The translations under genes were made by a program, and so were the position numbers. The notes under the pieces were generated by a model. That model was given only the letters and a program-made list of their open reading frames with translations, did not search any database and had not been told where the DNA came from. From Taeniopygia guttata (taxonomy: Eukaryota; Chordata; Aves; Passeriformes; Estrildidae), in NCBI RefSeq assembly GCF_048771995.1, contig NC_133063.1:69631514-69695513 (forward strand): a DNA stretch of 64,000 nt, read 5' to 3'. Shown here piece by piece: positions 28,201 to 37,643 of this stretch (position 1 is its first letter; each line of letters starts with the position of its first letter).

Positions 28201-28606
28201 ACTAAACCACGGGAGAGGCGCTGTTCCATCAGCCCCGAGCTCTCGCCAGGGCACAGCGCGACCCGACCGCTCCGCCAAGGACCGCCACCCGCCCCGCCGC
28301 CTCCCGCCCGCCGGCCCCGCCGTACCTGGCGCGGGAGGCGCTGAAGTCGCGAGGCCCGGCGGCGCCGGGCGGGCGGCTCAGCAGCTGCCGGTGCGACACC
28401 TGCGCCAGCGCCCGCAGCCCCAGCAGGTACAGCAGCACCAGCGGCGCACCCCGCGCCTCGGGCAGCGGCAGCAGCGGCCGCCGCCCGCCCCGCTTCTTGC
28501 CGCCCGCACCGGGCTCGCCGTCCTCCCGCGGCGGCGGCCGGCGGCGGTCGCGCTGCGCGGCGGTGGCGCGGAGCCGCCCCCCGGCCGTGCCGCTGCCGCG
28601 CTCCAT
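10236..28606 (-). CDS. ERMP1: ERMP1, endoplasmic reticulum metallopeptidase 1 (Felix-ina), complete
   Basis: ER multi-pass M28-family zinc peptidase. Fifteen exons (plus coordinates, in transcription order): 28606-28326, 27712-27411, 24053-23926, 23602-23497, 22650-22504, 20912-20820, 19536-19324, 18230-18010, 15334-15160, 14698-14508, 13859-13707, 13196-12994, 12296-12181, 11670-11507, 10400-10236. They total 2,658 nt, or 885 aa plus TAA; all introns are GT-AG and in phase. N-terminal TM ([16 protein letters not shown]) precedes the lumenal peptidase domain. Candidate zinc ligands are intact: H186 (CHFDS), D198 (ASDDA), E232/E233 (GAEEN), E259 (NLEAAG) and H335 (YIYHTEYD). Several TM helices follow, from about residue 370 to 670 ([47 protein letters not shown]). 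A C-terminal lumenal domain ends CTYDLFVF. Start chosen because MERGSG aligns with the human start. The frame stays open to an ATG at 28,768 (54 more codons), a less likely start. Exon 12 has a weak donor (GTTCGT). Exons 1 and 14 are very GC-rich. Confidence 0.97.
17044..17775 (-). mobile_element. CR1 LINE, 3' fragment (in ERMP1 intron 8)
   Basis: Read on the minus strand, this is the 3' part of a CR1 non-LTR retrotransposon. It shows ORF2 C-terminal protein motifs ([45 protein letters not shown]), then the 3' region, and ends in the CR1 terminus (AAATTCTGTGATTATT). It is 5'-truncated, in the same transcriptional sense as ERMP1, and about 40 bases beyond each edge are ordinary AT-rich intron. 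The reading frame is degraded, so the copy is inactive. Confidence 0.9.
18524..18672 (+). repeat. A/C-rich low-complexity tract (ERMP1 intron 7)
   Basis: Irregular A/C-only runs on the plus strand (CAAAA, CCCAACT, CCCCCC type words). It would be T/G-rich in the ERMP1 pre-mRNA. Confidence 0.7.
19248..19316 (+). repeat. A/C-rich tract next to the ERMP1 exon 7 donor
   Basis: Runs of A interrupted by CC/CCC, ending about 8 bases from the exon 7 splice donor (exon end 19,324). In the pre-mRNA this makes a U-rich stretch directly downstream of the donor, of the kind bound by TIA1-like splicing factors. That role is an inference. Confidence 0.7.
21925..22080 (+). repeat. A/C-rich low-complexity tract (ERMP1 intron 5)
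   Basis: About 155 bases of irregular CAAAA, CCAAC and AACAA words with almost no G or T on the plus strand. No simple unit length is conserved. Confidence 0.75.
25238..25318 (-). mobile_element. CR1 LINE 3'-end scrap (ERMP1 intron 2)
   Basis: About 80 bases matching the extreme 3' end of a CR1 subfamily: CACAGAATATCACAGAACATTCTGAG, then TTGAAAGGGACTTTAACTGC and GTTCAACAGGAGTC. The minus strand carries the sense orientation. It is too short to hold any coding part. Confidence 0.7.
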
Positions 28607-28770
28607 GGCCGCGCCGTCCGCCCGCGCGCCGCGCAGCCGCCGTGCGGCCCGGGCCAAGGTCGGAGCGCGGCCCGGCCCGGCCCGGCCCCGCCCGCCGCTG
28701 ACGTGGCCCGGCACAGGCCCGGCGGCGGCCCCGGCCCCGGAGCTTCGCACAGCGACATGGGCTGGCATGT
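28200..28770 (-). promoter_or_regulatory. ERMP1 CpG-island promoter and exon 1 region
   Basis: GC content and CpG density jump sharply here relative to both sides, with many CGCC/GGCGG words. The patch covers all of ERMP1 coding exon 1 and about 160 bases upstream of the start codon. This is the usual signature of a vertebrate housekeeping promoter. No TATA box is evident at a fitting distance. The exact transcription start cannot be read from sequence alone. Confidence 0.7.
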
Positions 28771-29270
28771 CACGTGGTCCAACCTCCGTGTCCGAGCAGG
28801 GTCAGCCCAGAGCACATGGCACAAGATTTCTCCGTGCTGTTCTTGATTATCCCCATGAGGGAAGCTCCACAGCTTTTCTGGGCAATCTGCTCCAGTGTTC
28901 AGTCACCTGTGCTCTAAAGAAGTTCCTCATTTCAGGTGGAACTTCCTGTGCATGATTTTCTGCTCATGGTCCTCTTGTCTTTTGCCGTCTTATCCTGTTG
29001 CTCAGAGCCACTAAGAAGAGCCTGGTCTATCCTCTTGGCACCCTCCCTTCAAAGACTTACACATACTGATAAGGCCGCCTCACAGTCATATTTTCTTGAG
29101 GTTGAACAAGCCCAGCTCTCTCAGCCTCTCCTCACAAAAGTGATGCTCCAATTCTTTAGTTACCTTTGTTGCTTTCTGTTGGACGTGCTCCAGGAGCTCC
29201 ACGTCTCTCTTGCCCTCAAGAGCCCGTGACCCAGAAGTAAGGGTGGTGCCACACAGGGGAGCAGCAAAGT
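28771..29270 (-). mobile_element. CR1 LINE, 3' fragment upstream of ERMP1
   Basis: Minus-strand sense CR1. ORF2 C-terminal motifs ([35 protein letters not shown]) sit near 29,100-29,220. They are followed, going down, by the CR1 3' region (antisense words CTCCACAGCTTTTCTGGGCA, CTAAAGAAGTTCCTCATTTC, GTGGTCCAACC). It lacks the terminal ATTCTGTGATT repeats. Its 3' end lies about 165 bases from the ERMP1 start codon, so it forms the immediate upstream flank of that promoter. Its 5' truncation end abuts the telomeric repeat at 29,276. Confidence 0.88.
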
Positions 29271-29275
29271 GCAAC

Positions 29276-29308
29276 AACCCTAACCCTAACTCTAACCCTA
29301 ACCCTAAA
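29276..29308 (+). repeat. Interstitial telomeric repeat, (CCCTAA)n, about 5.5 units
   Basis: About five and a half units of CCCTAA with one CTCTAA variant, ending in an A-run. It lies directly at the 5' truncation end of the neighbouring CR1. The number of consecutive units is far beyond chance in this composition. It is a short interstitial telomeric sequence, not a chromosome end, since unique sequence continues on both sides. Confidence 0.9.
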
Positions 29309-32300
29309 AAACACGAAGTAACAGCACTTGAAGGGTTTCCCCCTCCACTGCATTCTATCTTTGGCATTTCATAGCTGTAGCAGTGCCCAGACTGGAGCTC
29401 AAGTAGGCTGGGGTACAGAGCGATAGTGCCACGAGGTGCTAGTGAGCAGTGGCCTCCAGTGAACTCATGCCAAGGAGAGCACCCATGAGGATGGGGCCCG
29501 AACAATGACAAGGACCATCACTCATGCAGCACTCCACACAGTTCTTCTGCGGGGAGAACACTGTCTTTGAATGATGGCACAGACCTGTTTGTGGTCATTT
29601 CCCCTATGTTTATCATACTGCTTTCCAGTGCTCTTCACCATTTTTTAAGATATCCTAAAATATACTTATTTTTTGCTGCTTTGTGATGTAGTCTGGAAAC
29701 AAAATATGTAATGATCTAGAGAAATGGCAGTTTCAATAAATCCAGTGGTGCAAATAAACACTGAACACTGCTGCTTTCTACCCTGCCCTTGTTGGCAAAT
29801 GAAAACTAATAGGATTTGCAATACTCTAAGGAATTACAAAGTTTGAAAAAAATGGTGGACTGAAAGATGCTGACTATGCTGTCTGCACACCCCAGATTCT
29901 TTAGGAAATTTCCATAATCAGGCTTAGCAAGTTTTCTCATTTGCTTCACTGCATCCTCAGTACAGACAAGATTAGTGATGACAATTTATGATTTACAACT
30001 CCTGATTAAGCTACGACCCAGTAACATAGTTCTAGTCCGAGAGGCTTGATTTATTCTGTTTTGTTCAGTTTTTCTTCCTTCCTGCTTTTGTCTCACTTAC
30101 CTATGTTACCTCTCTCTTCACAAGCAAACATGCCTACAAGTTAGGTTCTCAAAAGTAGATGTTACATTAGAAACTATTATGAAAAATTCCAATATATTTT
30201 TTTCTTAAAAATACCAATGCAGAATTAGTCCAGTGAAAGTCTTGCAATATTAATAACCTGTATGATGTTACGGTAGTAATATTAATATACTTAAGAAAAA
30301 ATGGTTTTAAAGAAAGATGGGCCTGCTATTGAGTGTAGGTCTCCATTTCTCCTTTGAAATTCTTGTATAGGTCTTGAAGTTATATAGCAAAGACAATCAA
30401 TGAATCAAATAGAGGCTTTAATCTCTTATTTTGATTTAATGGATAATATCATCAGTGTTAAAAAACTGGGGGGCCACCACTGCTGAAAAACTCACCTAAG
30501 CAGCTTTATGCAGGGCCAGTAGCTCTCCAGCAACATATTTTCTTTGTATCAATTTTACTATGGTTGATCTGAAGCATTGTGTACAGTTTGAGAAGTAGGA
30601 ACTACACATCATTTGTTGATGTGCAGCTCTTTCTTTTGGCTCTAGGTGTACGTGAGGATTGGAACTGTAAAAAAAATTCATTGTTTTCTTAATTATTTTC
30701 CTTTTTTTTTTGGGCAATATTTGAACATTAAACCATCCCTTTTAAGAAAAAGTCTTGACCATACTAATTTTGGTGAAAGACATATTTGTATTGATCAAAA
30801 CAATTTAAAAAATTCTGTCAATTCAAAATTCAGAAGTAATTTTTCTGCTTTAGATCAGAAAGACTCTGTATGTTTGAAAGACCAACAACACTTTTATTTT
30901 CTCTTCTGAGTACAGTATTTGGGAGGGCACTATGCAGTATTAATTAGACTGGAATTATAATCTTACATGTTTTGACATGACTGTAATATCTAGGTCAAAT
31001 ACATCAACAAACACAGTGCCCTTTATTGCTCTGTTAGTCTGGAATGACCAATTTAAGATAATTGGATCTGATTTCAAATCAAATTATTCAGCATAAATTC
31101 AGTTTGACTTTATGTCAAGAATGCTGGTGTTTAACCTAGTATCTTGCAATCCAAGCTGGGTCATTTTGTCAGCTCACAAAAGTGGAAAATCCCATGAGCA
31201 TTATTTATACTTGTAAACCCTGTTTTATGCAGAAAAAGAAGACAATTCCTTATTGATAAGGACTATGGGTTGGATTTGTTTTCTTGTTTAGTAGCAAAAG
31301 TAAGTTAAGTCATAGCAGGTTAGCATCTTGCTTAGCAGAAAAGTACAGATATGAATGTTTTATACACTAAGGCCACCATCAGCTACCTAGGGCAAGAGAA
31401 CTAGAACACCGTCTACAGAAGAACATTCAGTTTTGACTAAAAATAAATAGTGATGAAGTAATAGGTAAGTTGTTCCCATTGTCACCTTTCTTATTAAAAT
31501 GTGACTTACTGATGGTATTAATTTCTTTCTATCCATTGAATCTTCTTACATCATTGACAAATAAATTGAAAATCCCTTTGTTACAAGATGTCTACTCTAG
31601 TGTAGGTGTTACTACATCATGATCAAGACCCCTCTTACATTCATCTTCAAGCTTAAGTTTTATAAACTGGTTATTTTCCAGCCCTTTTATCTTCCTGCTA
31701 ACCATTCTGATGATTTCAAGTTTTCTAGTAACTTACCTGCATTGTTAAACCAAAAGAAGTAGTATTGCAGCACCTATGCCAGTGACACATAAAACGGTAA
31801 GATCATTGCTACTCTGCAGGGAGGCAGAGATGTTTATTTGCTTTAACATAAGCATGTTGCCACAGCTTTGAAATGACAGTTCTGTCCAGCTGTCTTGGGA
31901 ATCTAGTTCTGTCACTGCAGCATATTCCAGCCATCCACTCAGTATCCCACAGCTTCTCTGTCAGACCAGCTTTCAAAGCAATTTGGATTCAGCAGGAAAC
32001 ACTGTGAGGAAGAAGAATCAGATTTTACATTCTGAGTTTCCAGGGCCTGTTATGTCAACCTTTCCTTAGTGACACATGCAGGCTTGGGAAAAATCTTTGC
32101 TTCCCTGCACAGAAGGTGGTGTTGGATCACCGAGGCTTGCTGCTAGATCTTAACTCCTCTCTTAGGCACAGATCTTTCATCTCTTCAACCATATATCCAG
32201 CAGTTACCTCACTCCTGTAACAACAGTGTTGTAACTAGAAGCTCATATTAAATTAGTTTTCTGCCCTGTCTTCTAGGTGGATTTTTGGGCACTACTACCA

Positions 32301-34926
32301 GTAGTCCAGTTGTTGTCCCTTAATTGTGGCCTGCTTCTTATTCTGTATACTGCAAATGTTTGCCTTGCAAATTCTGTAAGCATTCAGTATTGCTCTGAGT
32401 CAACACATATTCTTCTTCATTATCTGTTGCCATCCCCATCTTAAAAGTGAAACTAGGAAGAATATTTTCAAGAGTATAAAAAGTGCAAGAATCCATCCTT
32501 CTAGAAATACAAGGCAGCCTTGTGTATCTTTGTATTCAGTTCAATACAAGCTGCTGTTCATTCTGAAAATTCTCCTATACAGGCACACTTCATGTTGTCA
32601 AGGAAATGGCACTTCTTGGACTTTATTTCCTCACTTTATCATAACTCCACAATACAGCACCTTGCCATGGATAGTACAGTGTGTCACAGGCTAGTTTAAG
32701 AAAATAGCACAGGAAGTCTAATGAGCTTATATCCCTTAATATCTGTGCTCTCAGCTTCCCAGGCATCAACTAGAGGACATTTAGGGCAAATTTAGCCAAA
32801 CACATCCATTTCTCTCCTAAGGTACGAAGATAGAAAATGCCTTCTTGACTCCAGACATACCCAAGTATTGGGCAGTCTCACCTTCATGCTATAATTAAAG
32901 CAGAATGATTAAGTCCTGGTCACTCTTTTCAGAACAGGAAGTGGGAGAAGCCACCCATAGATGCTAGATTGATAGGGCACAGAGAGACTCTTGTTGCATC
33001 AGCACTGTACTTAACCAGTTTTGGTAAACTTAAGCAGTGCATTTCCCTCTTCCCTGTTTAGCAGTACTCATTTCCCATGCCCCCTCTTCTTCTTATCCTA
33101 TAATTTTGTAATGAAAGCTATAATGACAACCAAGAATTACACAGAGAAAAGGAACTGATTAGTGCTTGTTGAAAAATAAAATAAACAACCTTTATTCAGA
33201 TAAATGTACCGTCCACTTACAGCCAAATCAGGCTCTATGTCACCCTCTTCCCCGTAGATATTCTGCCCCCCGTTCCATATAGACTGAGCATTCCCTTTGC
33301 TATAAAGGGAGGCCAGGGACTGATGTTTCCCTGGGGAAGGGAGCAATCAGCACACCTGACTGTAATTTCAGGACAGATGGCTTTTTCTTCACTTGCTTCC
33401 AGCCTGTAAAGCTTCAGTCAATCTTAAACTAATAAGAATTTGTTAAACTGCTAATCAGATAACCAGAACCCAGTCCAAAACCAAGCCACTTATTCTTCTT
33501 TTATTTGTTAAATAGCTCACTTTTTACAGTCTGACAGCTTCTGACAAAGCCTAATCACTCACTTGCTTATTTGATACCTCTTTCTGCTCTTTAGCCTCTC
33601 TGATATCTGCCAGCTATCACTACCAACTATTCTATCTCCACAAAACACATCTTCTTGGTCATCCTAACTTTATGCAACTGAATCACCACCCTGGTTCTTC
33701 TCTAATCACATTAAGATTAAATTCTTTTTTTCCTTCAAGACCTTAAGTACCTCTGTACTTATCCACATATGTTACCCAGGTTCATTTATCATCCCATGTC
33801 AGCTATTTTGGCAGTGATGTCAGCCTGTTTATCTCTTACATAACAATTTTCCAGTCTTTTCATATGCTGTCTCTCCTGCACACAGTCCTCAGAATATTTA
33901 TTTTCAGGCTATCTCTATTACATTAGTAATCACTTAACACCACAAATCAAACACAGTCGTTTGGATGCAGTCATTTCAATCAATATTCTCTTAGCTGATG
34001 GATCATATGACCTGGTAGTGTTTTATCTTGGCTTATTATCTGTTTATTAATGGTGTCAGAAGGCTTTGGTCAGGGACAAAAAAAAAAGAGGATGTATGTG
34101 ATAAGAGCAGGTAGTTCCAAGCAGAGGGACAAGCATGATCACCATGAAAGACTGATGAATGCAGGAGGCATGGTTTGTGCCTTTCCATCTGAGCACAGCT
34201 GACTGCGAGGAGACTTTGCCAGGATCTGTGTGTATTTATGCCAGGCTGGCTTTCTACATTTGTGCATTTATTTAAATAAGAACTTCATTTCAGAGACTTG
34301 TTTCCTTCATTTTATATATACTGCAATAGTAACAATAGGGAATAAGTTCCAATAGATGGGTATGTAGTGTTTTCTTCAAAGACAGCCCTGTTCCCATTGA
34401 GAAATCAATGAAGAAATTCTCTGGTGGTGAAAGGAGTGAAGTAATTTTTAAATCAGTAGAGCCAAAATTATTTACAGCAGCAGAGAAGACAATCACTACT
34501 TCCAGTTTCAAGAATACTGAGAAAGAGGCATTTTAGAAATATATATATATATCGAGCCTCTGTTTCAACCATTGCTGATTTCATTCTATAACCCTAGTAA
34601 TAAAAGCCAAGACACACTAACTTCTGAATGGTTAAATATTTCTTCATGACTTGACTGGATAGCATTTAAGCATAATCTCTTCATAATCATGAATTGCTGT
34701 TATTGAAATACAGATGTTCCAGGGAGATTCCCATTTTACTTTACACCAAATATTTAATGGATCAGTCTACCTGTGAATGCATTTTGTGCTTACTCAAGCA
34801 CTTAAAGTGGAAGCTAACCCTTGGAATTAGTGAAAGCTGAACTGACAAAATAGATCTGAGGAGAAGTGTCTCTTCTTGCCACCTGGAGTAAACTTTTTTC
34901 CCTCCAGTGTTACGAATGGAAAGATG

Positions 34927-35067
34927 AAAGTTCTCCTAAGAGTTTTCTAAGTTTTCCTAATGTTTTCTAACATTTCCTAAATGTTGAAATGTTAAACATT
35001 TCTTAAAAGTTCTCCTAAGAGTTTTCTAAATTTTCCTAATGTTTTCTACCATTTCTTAAATGTTGAA
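34927..35067 (+). repeat. Tandem duplication, 79-base unit, nearly two copies
   Basis: Two copies of a unit beginning AAAGTTCTCCTAAGAGTTTTCTAA start at 34,927 and 35,006. The second copy ends near 35,067 (TTAAATGTTGAAC). Few substitutions separate the copies. Inside each unit a shorter TTTTCTAA/TTTCCTAA word recurs about every 15-20 bases, so the unit itself arose by smaller duplications. Confidence 0.85.
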
Positions 35068-37597
35068 CAAGAAATAAAGTAAGCAGTTTAATAGAAGTGC
35101 ACGCTACAATTTTTTTTCTTACTTTTAAAGTAGAAATATGAAATACTTAAATTTTATTTGTAGATTTAGTAAGTGGAGAAAACCATTAGATGATTAAGGA
35201 GATGTGCTGTACACAAGTATAGCATAAAATTTCTGTATGTTGACAGAAAAATGTGAAAATGTTTTAGCCTGATCAGATGAGCAAAATCTGCTATGGTATT
35301 AATGCATAATAGTAGTTCTGGATAACCCAAACTAAATGGTATGAGTAAAGACTAAATGTATTTAGCAGGAAGGACTGTAGAAAATGAACATTCAGTGTAG
35401 TCCCACTAAGACCATTCTGGTTTTGAGACAAAGTCATGTTAGTCCATGACAATATTCCTTTGCACATTAACTCCAGTAATATTGGTGAATATAATGTCAA
35501 AAATAATGTGATGGACTGAACAGTGAATATTCCAGACTTCATTATTTTGTTTATAGACTTCAGTTCCCATGACTGTAATATAATATTCAATGTCTACCTA
35601 TTCCAAGCATCCCAACAATGAGGAAGTCAGGCAGATACACCAGGAGGCTTACTGGACGAGCTGTGGGCTCTGAAATGGGCAGAGGAAGTGGCTGAGCCAC
35701 AGTGTCACATTTGAGAAGTAAGTGGCAGTGAAGGTGGTGGAGCTATCAATAACTGGCAAAGGGGAAGCATAATTACTGTTTTCAGCAAAGGAATAAGGAA
35801 CACCAGTGGAAATACAGGCCAATCAGTCACACCCCTGCACCCAGCAACATCATGGGTCAGAATGTGGTGGCCTCACAGGGCATGTGAATACACTGATTGT
35901 GTACAAACGCCATGTGATCTTCTCCTCTGGATTAAGCAGGCTCATCTGTCAAGTTTCATTCCTGGCTACATTTTTTTCCTGCCTTCTGCATTGTAAAAAC
36001 ACACAATTAATTTCTCCAAACTAGGAAACTGCCCCAGTGTAGTGACTGGCAGGGTCAGTTCACCAGTCTAGTTCACTGCATGAAAACCCACGTGGTAGCA
36101 AGAAGGTGAAGTAGGAGTAGCAGCAACTTTTCTATCATGAACTGCACACTAATTCCACTTCAAAAACTACCCCATAATTTTGCTTTGCCATGACTTTGTC
36201 TTCTCCAGTCCTAAAACATAGCTCTAGAGAATTTTCCCAGCAAAAGAAAATTAGAATGTTACATCACAAACTTGCTGGCTTCCCATTCAAATATGCCAAA
36301 AATATGAAATGTATCTGTTTCTTAGTTATGCAGGTCAACTGTATATTTATACTATCCTTAGCACACACTAACTACACAGATTACTGATCAAGTCATGAAG
36401 TAAGTATACAAACATGTAAATAAAAATACTACAAAATGCAACAAGCTACTGCAACAGCCCACCCTGCCCCCTCTCCCCTCCCAACAATTACAGTAGCAGT
36501 ATAGCCACCACAACCTTATTGCAAGGTAAATTGGTAGGAAAGGGAATAAGTTCCAATAAACTAGCAGTGAGAACTGGGAGAGAAAAGTTTTACAAGGACC
36601 AGCAGTATTTAACTGTGGGCTCTTAAATCACACAAGTAAAGGACTGCTCTGGTGTGGTGAAAGGTTCAAATATGCCTATATCATGCTCAGGAGAGCACAT
36701 TCAAGCTTCCAGTAACTTCTGTAGTTGCTGCAGGCTGTGTGATGCTCACTGTAGCCAACATCTGTCCAACAGCACAAGCACAGGGAAGCCACAAATAAAT
36801 TTCAAATTTGAATAAACATTTGCAGTGAATGCCCCAGAACACAGGGGAGTTTGAAGTCAGCTGATACATCTGAACTTTCTGGTTGGTCCAATAGTTGAGT
36901 TCACTAGAAAATATGGACAGCAGTCCAAGGCTACTGTAAGTGTAGTACAGATAAATAAAACAAAAATCTGCATTCCTCTTGTAAGTTTCCTCCATCCATT
37001 CCTGATTTTGTTTCTCTGATCTCTAGTCAGGACAGAACTTTGTTTTTTCTGAGTATAGGTGGAGTCAAATTACTTTTGAGGAGGGGAGGACGGGATTCTT
37101 ATAAAATCCAATTCTTCCACATCCTGGAGGAGACAAAATTGTTTGTTCAGCTAGTCAGATGGTAGTTCAGATGAGAAAGATGACCTGGTGGTTTGCGGCA
37201 CAACTCGAGAACTTACATGCAACTGGAAGGTGAAGAAAGGTCTTCATATCCTCTACAAACCTTGGCTATCTGAATAAGGTAATGTCTTGATGACTTGATT
37301 TTTGGTACTTCTAACTGGTTGCTCATAGCATTCAGCGAGTCTGAGTGTTAGATGAAAATCATAAGGTATCTGAATATGATGAACATAGCCTGTTCCTTGC
37401 CTGTGTACCAAGTCACATGTGTGGAGGGAGTTTCAGCATAAATTACAATTGATATCTTTGTTTCTTTCCATCTTTCTTCTAATACAACCAATAAAACAAG
37501 ACTATATTATTTAATCTGTTGTTAATTTATTAAAGATATATTTTTTATTTAGTTTTACATAGTTCCTGTTTCAAGGTATCAGCCTTTGGTAAAAGTA

Positions 37598-37643
37598 GTT
37601 TTGTGTCTATGTATATTAAGTTTTTGCGTCTATGTATATTAAG
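37598..37643 (+). repeat. Tandem duplication, 23-base unit, two copies
   Basis: Two adjacent copies of a unit containing GTCTATGTATATTAAG differ at two positions. It is a simple local duplication with no coding content. Confidence 0.8.

Noticed and set aside
28133-28846. 237-codon open frame on the plus strand, antisense to ERMP1 exon 1
   Set aside because: Pro/Arg/Ala-rich frame produced by CpG-island composition; it mirrors ERMP1 exon 1 and shows no domain.
29086-29511. 141-codon minus frame with a [13 protein letters not shown] repeat
   Set aside because: The repeat is simply translated telomeric DNA, and the C-terminal part is CR1 ORF2; not a host gene.
35640-35880. Possible CR1-like words (GAAATGGGCAGAGGAAGTGGCTGAG)
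   Set aside because: A single short similarity without ordered neighbouring CR1 landmarks; too weak to call.
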